A stretch of DNA of 64,000 nt from JAICXG01 sp963801255 (GTDB taxonomy: Bacteria; Verrucomicrobiota; Verrucomicrobiia; Chthoniobacterales; UBA10450). A program made the position numbers and the translations under genes. Of this stretch, positions 42,496 through 50,479 are shown one piece after another; positions within the stretch are counted from its first letter, which is position 1; each line of letters begins with the position of its first letter. The notes under the pieces were generated by a model. The model did no database searches, had not been told where the DNA came from, and saw only the letters and a list, made by a program, of their open reading frames with translations. The stretch lies in the NCBI GenBank assembly GCA_963801255.1, contig CAWDEC010000006.1, positions 682,001 through 746,000 on the forward strand. Direction: 5' to 3'.

Positions 42496-44439
42496 GTGGA
42501 TCCAGTTACTCTTAATCCAGAAACAACGCCACCCGTCGCCGCGGACGCAACGAAGTCGACCGCTGAGCGGGCTGACCTCCGGCCGGAGAACATCGACGAC
42601 GCCGTCATTCGGCTGGCCGGTAATTCACAGGACGGCATCCAGACCGCAGGCGCGTTCCTCGCCCGGCTTGCCGGCCGCAGCGACCAGGACGTCATGACTT
42701 ACATGACGATTCCAGCCACGATTTCCGGCGGGCCGTCGATATTCCAAGTGCGCATCGGGTCGGGCGAAGTTCTTTCTGCCGGCGACGAAGCTGATTTCCT
42801 GGTCGCGTTTTATCCACACAGTTATGAGGACCATCTCGGTTTCCTCAAGGAAGGCGGCGTTCTTCTTTATGATTCCGACAACGTCGAGCCCGACCTCGAC
42901 GACAAACGCTTCGTTTATCTCGGCGTGCCGATTACCGGTCTGACCGTCGAGGCGCTCGGCGGCACGGCCAAAGACAAGGGCAAAAACATGTTTGTCCTCG
43001 GCCTGATCTGCAAAATTTTCCACCTCGACGCCGACAAGATGAAGAATCTGATCACGGAGAAATTTGGTGGCAAAGACGAGAGCGTCGTCAATACGGCGCT
43101 TATGGGATTCCAGGCAGGCTATAACTATCCGGTCGGTAATTTCCTCAAGCAGCTTTACCAGTTCGAACACGTCCCGCGCGCCAACGGCCGCGCCCAGATC
43201 ACGATGGATGGCAATCAGGCCCTCGCTTACGGGCTTATCGCCGCGGGCATTCGCTACGGCGCAGGCTATCCGATTACCCCGTGGTCGTCGGTCATGGAGA
43301 TTCTCCGGCGCGAACTCCCGAAGTACGGGGGAATTTTTGTCCAAGCCGAGGATGAACTCGCTGCGGTTTCGCTCGCGATTGGTTTTTCGATTTCGGGCAA
43401 CCTTGCCGTCACTGGCAGCGCTGGTCCCGGCATTTCGCTGAAAACCGAAGCGATCGGTTGGGCTTCGATGGCCGAGATGCCGCTCATTATCGTCAACGTC
43501 CAGCGCGGCGGACCGAGCACAGGCTTGCCGACCAATGTCGAGCAGAGCGATTTGTTCCAAGCCATGTTTGGTGGGCACGGCGACAGCCCGCGGGTCGTGC
43601 TCGCGGCGCGATCGGTCGAAGATTGTTTTTACATCGCGCTCGAAGCGGCCCGGATCGCGCGCAAATACAGCACACCAGTCTTCATCCTGAGCGACAGCTC
43701 GCTCGCGACCCGGATCGAAGCGTTCGATGAGCCAAATCTCTCCGAGTTAATGCAGAACGCGAAACCCGATCTCACTCCCATCCAGACCTTCAAGCCATAT
43801 CCCATTGACGGCATCACGCAGCACGTTGCGCCCGGGACGCGTATCCTGGACGGCAAATATCCGCTCCTTTCCGGTCTCGAACACGATGAGATGGGTCACC
43901 CGACCGGCAGCCCGAAGTTGCACATGGTCATGACCGCGAAACGGCGCAACAAACTCCGCAAGCTCGCCGAGGAAGTGGAAGTGCCTGAGGTTTATGGTGA
44001 CCAGGAGGGCGACGTCCTCCTCGTCGGCTGGGGCTCCACGTATGGCCCGATCCATGAGGCTGTGACGCAGGCGCGGGCGCACGGCGAAAAAATCGGTGCC
44101 ATCCATTTCCGTCATCTCCATCCGTTGCCCAACGGGCTGGAAAACATCTGGCCGAAATTCAAACGCATCGTCGTCGTAGAGATGAACGACCTTGGCGTTT
44201 ACGGCTATGGCCAGTTCGCAACTGTCCTTCGCGCCCGTTATTGCGAGCCCAAGATTGAGAGTGTGACCAAGACCGACGGACTCACTTTCCGGGTGAGAGA
44301 AATTCTCGACGGAGTTTTCGAAGGCCGGACTTTCGCCGCAAAAAAAATCCCGCGCGTAGGTGCGGCCACCGTCCACTCCGACACCGCGGGCGAGAACGTT
44401 AAAAACACGCGCGAAGTCGTGCCTCAGGGAGTAGGCTAA
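42496..44439 (+). CDS. korA: 2-oxoacid:ferredoxin oxidoreductase, fused gamma-alpha subunit
   Basis: Partner of KorB; together they convert 2-oxoglutarate (or another 2-oxoacid) and CoA to acyl-CoA with reduced ferredoxin. About 647 residues from GTG 42496. The gamma part (about 30-220: RLAGNSQDGIQTAGAFLARL) precedes the alpha part (GNQALAYGLIAAGIRYGAGYPITPWS, QAEDELAAVSLAIGFSISGN, TGSAGPGISLKTEAIGWASM). The C-terminus has VLLVGWGSTYGPIHEA and IHFRHLHPLP. This fused arrangement is typical of KorA. An in-frame ATG at 42346 would overlap the divergent gene and adds a Ser-rich non-conserved leader, so GTG is preferred. korB follows after 41 bases. Confidence 0.92.
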   Translation: MDPVTLNPETTPPVAADATKSTAERADLRPENIDDAVIRLAGNSQDGIQTAGAFLARLAGRSDQDVMTYMTIPATISGGPSIFQVRIGSGEVLSAGDEADFLVAFYPHSYEDHLGFLKEGGVLLYDSDNVEPDLDDKRFVYLGVPITGLTVEALGGTAKDKGKNMFVLGLICKIFHLDADKMKNLITEKFGGKDESVVNTALMGFQAGYNYPVGNFLKQLYQFEHVPRANGRAQITMDGNQALAYGLIAAGIRYGAGYPITPWSSVMEILRRELPKYGGIFVQAEDELAAVSLAIGFSISGNLAVTGSAGPGISLKTEAIGWASMAEMPLIIVNVQRGGPSTGLPTNVEQSDLFQAMFGGHGDSPRVVLAARSVEDCFYIALEAARIARKYSTPVFILSDSSLATRIEAFDEPNLSELMQNAKPDLTPIQTFKPYPIDGITQHVAPGTRILDGKYPLLSGLEHDEMGHPTGSPKLHMVMTAKRRNKLRKLAEEVEVPEVYGDQEGDVLLVGWGSTYGPIHEAVTQARAHGEKIGAIHFRHLHPLPNGLENIWPKFKRIVVVEMNDLGVYGYGQFATVLRARYCEPKIESVTKTDGLTFRVREILDGVFEGRTFAAKKIPRVGAATVHSDTAGENVKNTREVVPQGVG

Positions 44440-44480
44440 GACCAGGAATTTCTGGTTTTCAAATTTAAAATTTCTAACTT

Positions 44481-45413
44481 ATGAGCGATACAGTAACAGC
44501 AGAGCCACCGCGCGAAAAACTAACGAAGAAAGCCATCACCGCCGATCACCCAACTTGGTGTCCGGGTTGTGGTGACTTCGCCGTTCTTGCCTCCTACTAC
44601 AAGGTCCTTGAGAAACGGAATGTGGACCATGAAAAGATCGTTACCCTGGCGGGGATCGGCTGCTCCTCGCGCTTTCCCTATTTCGTCAATGGCTACGGCG
44701 CTCACTTCATCCATGGCCGCGCCGTCCCCATGGCTTCAGGAGTAAGTCTCGCCCGTCCCGACCTGCACGTCTTCTTGTTCGGTGGCGACGGCGACGGCTT
44801 CTCCATCGGCGGTAACCACCTCGATCACGGTGCGCGCAAGAACATCAACCTTACCTACGTCATCATGGATAACTTCGTCTATGGATTGACGAAAAAGCAG
44901 ACCTCACCCACCTCGCCGATCGGATTCAAGAGTAAGACCGATCCGCAAGGCGCGATTGACCAGCCGGTCAACGCCATGAAAAAGCTGGTCGCGAGCGGAG
45001 CCACCTTCATCGCGCGCACCCACGCCGCCCAGGTGAATCATATGATCCAAATGATCGAGCGCGCGATGGATCACCAGGGCTTCTCCGTCATCGAATGCCT
45101 TAGCGAATGCGTCGAATTTTTCCCCGGCGCCTTCGATCCGGCCAACCCGCGCAAAGGCGGCATCTTCGAGCTCATCCAGGAAAAGAAATGGGATAACACT
45201 CCGGAAGACGAATCAAGACATGACGTCACCGATGAGTTAGCCGCCTACAGACTCGCCGGCCTGCCTTACCCCGGCGTCTTTGGCGTCTTTTATGAGTCAG
45301 ATCGCCCGACTAAGAACGCCTTGGAGAAAAGGTGGATCGATAGCTCGAAGGAGAAACTCGGCGGCGCAACCGATGTCGAGATTCTCCAAAAGACATTCGA
45401 CCGAATAAAGTGA
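44481..45413 (+). CDS. korB: 2-oxoacid:ferredoxin oxidoreductase, beta subunit
   Basis: A 310-residue thiamine-diphosphate subunit. It has HPTWCPGCGDFAVLASYYK with conserved cysteines, AGIGCSSRFPYFVNGYG, HGRAVPMASGVSLARPDLHV, the TPP motif GGDGDGFSIGGNHLDH, and NLTYVIMDNFVYGLTKKQTS, PTSPIGFKS. This is the KorB type without its own ferredoxin domain. The 41-base gap after korA is AT-rich and contains the short inverted repeat CCAGGAATTTCTGG. No Shine-Dalgarno is visible before the ATG. Confidence 0.95.
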   Translation: MSDTVTAEPPREKLTKKAITADHPTWCPGCGDFAVLASYYKVLEKRNVDHEKIVTLAGIGCSSRFPYFVNGYGAHFIHGRAVPMASGVSLARPDLHVFLFGGDGDGFSIGGNHLDHGARKNINLTYVIMDNFVYGLTKKQTSPTSPIGFKSKTDPQGAIDQPVNAMKKLVASGATFIARTHAAQVNHMIQMIERAMDHQGFSVIECLSECVEFFPGAFDPANPRKGGIFELIQEKKWDNTPEDESRHDVTDELAAYRLAGLPYPGVFGVFYESDRPTKNALEKRWIDSSKEKLGGATDVEILQKTFDRIK

Positions 45414-45467
45414 ACACGCAGCCTATTGGCATCGCGTGAACGCTATCTGTCACTTGTCACTGACGTG

Positions 45468-46067
45468 AGTCAATCAGATCCGAGAGAAGAGTTACGCCAG
45501 CTCCTCATCCAGAAATCGGTCTGCCAGGGTGACTTCACTTTGGCTTCCGGGGCCAAGAGCGACTTCTATGTCGATGCCAGAGTAACGACCCTCGATCCTC
45601 GCGGCGCCACATTGATCGGCAAAGTCGGTTGGGATTTGCTTCGTAAGACTGCGTCAGAGCTGGGTTACAAGGTGGACGCGGTCGGCGGCCTGACCATGGG
45701 AGCCGATCCCATCGCGCTTAGCATTGGCGTCACTGCCTATGCCGATAACCCTGAAGCGTTCCCGCAAGTCTTTACTGTCAGAAAGAAGGTCAAAGAACAC
45801 GGGCGCCACAAGCTCATTGAAGGAAATTTCGCCAAAGGTAACTCTGTCGTCATTATCGAGGATGTCATCACCACCGGTGGCTCAGCCATGCAGGCGATTG
45901 ATGCGGTCGAGAGCGAGGGCGGCCGGGTCGCCTTTGTTGTTGCCCTGGTTGATCGTCAGGAAGGAGGGCGCGCCGCCATCGAAGCCAGAGGACACAAAGT
46001 GGTTGCCATCTTCACGCGCGCCGACCTGCTCGATGCTGGGGAACGAGCTGATAAGGCAACTCCCTAA
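45468..46067 (+). CDS. pyrE: Orotate phosphoribosyltransferase
   Basis: Joins orotate and PRPP to give OMP in pyrimidine synthesis. From GTG 45468 it is 199 residues (VSQSDPREELRQLLIQKSVC); a TTG at 45426 would add 14 residues. FTLASGAKSDFYVDARVTTL and the PRPP loop NSVVIIEDVITTGGSAMQAI are diagnostic. The flexible-loop stretch VRKKVKEHGRHKLIEG carries the catalytic Lys. It lies 54 bases after korB on the same strand, an unusual neighbour, so co-transcription is possible but unproved. Confidence 0.93.
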   Translation, partial: SQSDPREELRQLLIQKSVCQGDFTLASGAKSDFYVDARVTTLDPRGATLIGKVGWDLLRKTASELGYKVDAVGGLTMGADPIALSIGVTAYADNPEAFPQVFTVRKKVKEHGRHKLIEGNFAKGNSVVIIEDVITTGGSAMQAIDAVESEGGRVAFVVALVDRQEGGRAAIEARGHKVVAIFTRADLLDAGERADKATP

Positions 46068-46143
46068 TCCAATTCAGTCGACGTCGTGGTCCGCTCGTCC
46101 ACTTTGCGATCTGTTTACGAGAAAGCCGACTTCGTCTGCTGCC

Positions 46144-47658
46144 TTACGGCAACTCTAACTCGCCAGGAACAAGGGCAACTGGCGTTTCCGTGATACTTAT
46201 CTCGGCCTTATCGGTGATTAGTTTCCTGAGGAATGGAATGAGCACAACGAGCGCGATACCGACCAGGAGGCTTCCCGCACCGAGCGCACCGAAGAGCTTC
46301 ATGTATCCCGGATTGGTTACGACCGCGGTGGTGCCATTTGGCTCAGGGATCATCCCCGAGAAGTCACCCGCAAACAATGACGCCAGACCGGTCACGAGCA
46401 TCCAACTGCCCATCATCACGCCCTGGTATCGCCGCGGCGCGAGCTTGCCGATCATCGCATAACCAATAGGTGAGATAAGCAGTTCACCGATGCTTTGCAG
46501 CACATAGCTCGCAAAGAGCCACGCGAACGCACTTTTGCCATCGACACCGGCGAGCTTGATACCCAGCGGGAGAATGAGAAAGGCGAGCGCCATCAAGAGC
46601 AGCGACGCCGCGAACTGCTTTGGTATATCAATGTTCCATCCACCCGCGCGCATCCGGGTAAAGAGTGACGCCAGAATTGGTCCGCCCACCACGATGACGA
46701 CAGTGTTGATATTCTGAATCCACTGCGGCTGAATCGTCACGGAGCCGACTTGTAAGTCGACGTTGTTGATCGCGAAGAGCTGGAGCCCGCTCGGTGCCAT
46801 TTGATAAAGCGACCAGAACATCAGCGAGCCGAGAGTTAGAATCAGATAGGCCGTCATGTTTCGCTTCTCGCGGCGATCTGGATGGCGAAGCGTGAGGTAG
46901 ATCAGCGTCAAGGCAACGAGAGCGCAGATGCCTTTAACCAGCGTTTCAGTCATGTTAGGCCGCTGCAGCAGAAGCCAAACGACGGGAACAAGACCGAGCA
47001 GAATCGCGATTCCCGCCAGCAGGCGCAGTCGGAACTGTTTCGATGTCGCCTCGAGCAGCGGAGTGTTACGGTCGATCAACGTCTTCCACGACAACGCGGC
47101 GAGAACGATGGCGACAAAGTTGCCGAGCGTCGCGAAGATGAAGAGACTTGAGTAACTCTGAGTTCCCTGGAAGTAACCCGCGACGCTGAACCCGACAAAG
47201 AAGCCGACATTCATGCCAGCGTAGTTCCATAGGAAAGCTCCTTCGCGGCGCGGATCCTCCGGTGCGAAACGCTGCGTTAGCATCATATTGATGCAGGTGA
47301 CATTGAGACCGCTGCCGGTGAGGAAGAGGGCAAGGCCGAGGTAGAACAGCGCGAGCGTCCCAACTGAGATACAGGCGCAGCCAATAACCTGCAGCGCCAT
47401 GCCTCCTACAAACAGGTTGCGATTCGAGAGGAAGCGGCCTCCGAGGTAGCCACCGAAAAGGTGCAGGCCGTAATTGAAGGCGCCGAACACACCCATCAAC
47501 GTGGTCGCCTGGATCACGCTCAGCTGCAGGTGCTTCGTCGCGTAGAGAACCAGCGTCGAGTAAAGGACGGCAAAGCCGAGCGTCGAGAAGATCTGAATGA
47601 AGAACAGCACAGCCGTTCCCTCCGGAGCCGCGGAGAAACGGCGTGTAAGCGAATTCAT
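46144..47658 (-). CDS. POT-family proton-dependent oligopeptide transporter
   Basis: A 504-residue inner-membrane protein with about 12-14 hydrophobic helices. Family marks: FSTLGFAVLYSTLVLYATKH, FGAFNYGLHLFGGYLGGRFL (the first POT signature), REGAFLWNYAGMNVGFFVG (second region), and SIGELLISPIGYAMIGKLAP near helix 10-11. POT carriers import di- and tripeptides with protons. The classic ExxER motif on helix 1 is replaced here, which may change proton coupling. No CCTAACGA site occurs in the gene; it lies in the long site-free stretch. Confidence 0.85.
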   Translation of the reverse strand: MNSLTRRFSAAPEGTAVLFFIQIFSTLGFAVLYSTLVLYATKHLQLSVIQATTLMGVFGAFNYGLHLFGGYLGGRFLSNRNLFVGGMALQVIGCACISVGTLALFYLGLALFLTGSGLNVTCINMMLTQRFAPEDPRREGAFLWNYAGMNVGFFVGFSVAGYFQGTQSYSSLFIFATLGNFVAIVLAALSWKTLIDRNTPLLEATSKQFRLRLLAGIAILLGLVPVVWLLLQRPNMTETLVKGICALVALTLIYLTLRHPDRREKRNMTAYLILTLGSLMFWSLYQMAPSGLQLFAINNVDLQVGSVTIQPQWIQNINTVVIVVGGPILASLFTRMRAGGWNIDIPKQFAASLLLMALAFLILPLGIKLAGVDGKSAFAWLFASYVLQSIGELLISPIGYAMIGKLAPRRYQGVMMGSWMLVTGLASLFAGDFSGMIPEPNGTTAVVTNPGYMKLFGALGAGSLLVGIALVVLIPFLRKLITDKAEISITETPVALVPGELELP

Positions 47659-48090
47659 CAGCCGCTCATTACGCCCGTTAACGCGGAAGATGTCAAGCCG
47701 CCCTTTCTCCTTTGGCGAACGTCACGACGGGGTAGCGCCACGAACTCCTTCCCGCGATCAGCCACTCGACGAGGCGGTGGAAGAAGGCGCCGAGATAAGA
47801 TGTTGGAGCGGGAAACTCCCCATCAATCTGCTTGACGGTAACTCTTTCTACTGTCGCCACCGGACGGCATATTCTCTATACTTACGCCGCCAATGGTTGA
47901 CGCCGCGACCGTCCAAGCCGGCAATTCTCCCAATTCGCCGGTAATCAGTCCGGTCGCTTCATAAATTTCAGGGTCGAGAAATAGCAAAGCAAACCAGTGA
48001 CGGCTTTGCACGGTTGTTGCAAAGCAGTCGACGTTGCCTGGTGTGATGGTCGTGTTGATCCGAAGAGCGCAGGCGATTCCGTAAACAACT
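47659..48090. other. 432-base gap without an assignable gene
   Basis: The longest stretch without a recognised gene. On the minus strand a frame reading about 40 codons upstream of GTG 48011 continues to 47823 (VQSRHWFALLFLDPEIYEAT...), but it has no good start, no Shine-Dalgarno and no recognised family. It could be a remnant of a gene that once followed the PIN-domain toxin. No tRNA-like fold, repeat array or clear terminator was seen. Confidence 0.35.
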
Positions 48091-48492
48091 TCAGTTTCCC
48101 AAATCCAGGAACTCCAGAAACTGGCGCGGAGTTATTATCCTAATGCTTTGATAGTTCTTTAAAATGAGTAGGTCAGCGTCACCAGTCACGATGATATCTG
48201 CTCTACCAGCCACGGCTGTAGCTAAGACTACATCATCATCCTTGTCACGGCAGATGCGCTTAGGCAGCGGATGCGGTTCCACGAATTCGCAGAGGTCGGC
48301 GTATGCGGAAAGCGCCGCTTGGGTCGCGGGTCCGATCTTATGCCGGCGGGTGAGGACCTCTTCTAGTTCTTCCCTCAGTTGATTCGACCAGACGAGAGGA
48401 TACGCCCCGGCTGCCTCATCGACGACCTCTTCACAGAATCCTTTCGCGGCCAGCGCCGAATACAAAATATTCGTGTCAAAAACGACTCTCAC
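48091..48492 (-). CDS. PIN-domain toxin (COG1569-type toxin-antitoxin system)
   Basis: A 133-residue PIN ribonuclease toxin. Acidic catalytic residues are visible: FDTNILYSAL (first Asp), LREELEEVL, CRDKDDDVVLATAVAG and VTGDADLL. The size is typical for the PIN toxin group paired with ribbon-helix-helix antitoxins. The reading frame overlaps the antitoxin stop in an ATGA-like arrangement, so the pair is co-translated. It probably cleaves RNA when freed from the antitoxin. Confidence 0.87.
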   Translation of the reverse strand: MRVVFDTNILYSALAAKGFCEEVVDEAAGAYPLVWSNQLREELEEVLTRRHKIGPATQAALSAYADLCEFVEPHPLPKRICRDKDDDVVLATAVAGRADIIVTGDADLLILKNYQSIRIITPRQFLEFLDLGN

Positions 48493-48707
48493 GAGACGAT
48501 CTTGAAGACATCTTCATCGGTATAGATGCCTTTGGCTCGCGCTTGGGGAACCAGCTCGCGCCGCGACGCCCGCAGCGCCCGCCGGAAAATGTCGGCCTTG
48601 ATGGCGCGCCGGACGTACTCACTGCTGGTCACGCCTTCCGCCTTGGCCATCTTTTCCAGCCCGCGGCGCAACTCCTTCGGCAAACTGATAGTGAGCGTTT
48701 CTCTCAT
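48489..48707 (-). CDS. Ribbon-helix-helix antitoxin
   Basis: A 72-residue DNA-binding antitoxin. TLTISLPKELRRGLEKMAKA is the ribbon followed by the first helix, and EGVTSSEYVRRAIKADIFR the second, as in CopG/RHH proteins. The C-terminal tail (RAKGIYTDEDVFKIVS) is the part expected to wrap the toxin. It precedes and overlaps the PIN toxin gene by four bases and probably represses the shared promoter upstream of 48707. Confidence 0.88.
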   Translation of the reverse strand: MRETLTISLPKELRRGLEKMAKAEGVTSSEYVRRAIKADIFRRALRASRRELVPQARAKGIYTDEDVFKIVS

Positions 48708-48922
48708 GTGTAAGACACTTTAGCACAGCGCTTCGCGACGAGTCAATCACGCCAGCGCCATTCGTTCGCCGTCGCTAAGCCGGGTGACGTGTCCTGGAAG
48801 ATAAGCGACCCGGACCTTCTTGGCTATCCAGAGCGTGTCTCCAACCGGCAGAGGATCGAGCGGCCCAGTCCTGATCGGTGATTGACCAGGACGCACGAGG
48901 CAATCACTTTGCCAGGGTGAAC

Positions 48923-50344
48923 ATGCTCGATCCTTCTGCAGACGAAATACGCAGGTGGGGCAACTCCGTGGTCGAACTCATGATCGAGTACCTCAGCGAT
49001 CTCCGAAGTCGAAAAGTGTACGGTGACTTCTCTTCGCGTGAGATCCGCGATCAACTCGATAATGCGCTTCCGGCCAACGGCAGCGACTTCGAGAACCTGC
49101 TGAAGACTTTTCGCGAGACGATCATTCCCTTTAGCCGGCAGAACGCGCATCCGCGGATGTTTGGGTATGTGCAGTCGCCTGGCACTCCGCTCGCGGCCTT
49201 CGCCGATCTGCTCGCGTCGACCTTGAACGCGAACCTGACCGCCTGGCGTTCCGCGCCGGCGCCAGTAGACCTCGAGCGCCTGACGATTGATTGGATCCGC
49301 CAGATCCTTGGCTTTGACTCTGGAGCCGGCGGACTCTTTGTCAGCGGTGGATCGATGGCGAATCTAGCCGCGCTCGCCGCCGCGCGGCAGACGAAGAGTG
49401 AGTCATTATCTCGACTCCGCATCTACGCCTCAAGTGAGACCCACTTTTCCATCGCCAAGGCAGCAGCTCTTCTCGGCATCGGGCGCGAGAATGTGCGGGA
49501 GGTCGCCGTCGACGAGAGCTTCAGAATCAGAACGGACGATCTCGTCGCAAAGATCACTGCCGACCTGAAGGAAGGAGATACTCCCTTCTGTGTCGTGGCT
49601 AACGCCGGGACGGTGAATACGGGCGCGGTCGATCCCCTGGCAGAGATACGGGAAATTGCCGACCGCTTCCAGCTTTGGATGCATGTGGATGGAAGTTATG
49701 GCGCCTTTGCCGTCCTCGCGCCGTCGGCCAAGGAGTTATTCGCTGGCCTCGGTCGCGCCGATTCGGTCGCGCTCGATCCCCATAAGTGGCTCTATCTCCC
49801 GGTGGATGTTGGATGCGTGATTTATCGCCAGCCGCAAGTCGCGCGCGCCGCTTTTGCGCACGACGCCGAATATACCCGCATTATTGGCCAGGAGTCAGAC
49901 GAAGCCTTTGCTTTCTGGGACTATGGCCCGGAGCTATCGCGGCGTTTCCGCGCCCTCAAAGTCTGGATGCTGCTTAAAGGAGTTGGTCTTTACTCGTTAG
50001 GCGAAGCGATCGAAAGCAACCTTGCCTGTGCGCGCCATCTCGAGTCAATGGTCAGGGCCAGCGATGACTTTGAAATGGTCGCGCCAGTTGGGCTTTCCAT
50101 CTTTTGTTTCCGACATGTCCCCCGGGAACTTCGGAACGAATCGCCGCAGGCGATCGATGCCTTCAACGAACGTCTCCTCGTTGCCTTGCAACGCGACGGC
50201 AGTTCCTATCTCTCGAACACCACACTTGGCGGCCGCTTTGCCCTCCGCGGTTGTGTCCTGAATTATCGCACCACCTTGCGTGACATGGAGATCCTGCTCG
50301 ACGATTTGCGGCGAGTCGCGAAATCGTTAGTCATTTCGACTTAG
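48923..50344 (+). CDS. PLP-dependent group II amino acid decarboxylase
   Basis: A 473-residue enzyme of the aromatic-L-amino-acid/DOPA decarboxylase group. It has PRMFGYVQSPGTPLAAFADL, GLFVSGGSMANLAALAAARQ, ETHFSIAKAAALLGIG, HVDGSYGAFAVLAP and the PLP site LDPHKWLYLP with Lys288. ATG 48923 (MLDPSADEIRRWGNSVVELM) matches the family start; ATG 48878 adds a leader. Substrate unknown (aromatic amino acid, glutamate or related). It faces a DUF2075 gene tail to tail. A reverse CCTAACGA site is at 49994 (Ser-Leu-Gly) and a sister site at 50324. Confidence 0.9.
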   Translation: MLDPSADEIRRWGNSVVELMIEYLSDLRSRKVYGDFSSREIRDQLDNALPANGSDFENLLKTFRETIIPFSRQNAHPRMFGYVQSPGTPLAAFADLLASTLNANLTAWRSAPAPVDLERLTIDWIRQILGFDSGAGGLFVSGGSMANLAALAAARQTKSESLSRLRIYASSETHFSIAKAAALLGIGRENVREVAVDESFRIRTDDLVAKITADLKEGDTPFCVVANAGTVNTGAVDPLAEIREIADRFQLWMHVDGSYGAFAVLAPSAKELFAGLGRADSVALDPHKWLYLPVDVGCVIYRQPQVARAAFAHDAEYTRIIGQESDEAFAFWDYGPELSRRFRALKVWMLLKGVGLYSLGEAIESNLACARHLESMVRASDDFEMVAPVGLSIFCFRHVPRELRNESPQAIDAFNERLLVALQRDGSSYLSNTTLGGRFALRGCVLNYRTTLRDMEILLDDLRRVAKSLVIST

Positions 50345-50479
50345 ACGACCCAGCGATACTGACGTGCTTGAACTCGACTGCTTACTGCGTTCGAATACTT
50401 TGCAGCGAGTGGAACCAATGAACCCGCGGGTCGAGTCTCGAACCACTCTTCTCATAAGTTGTCGAACATATTCCGGCCT

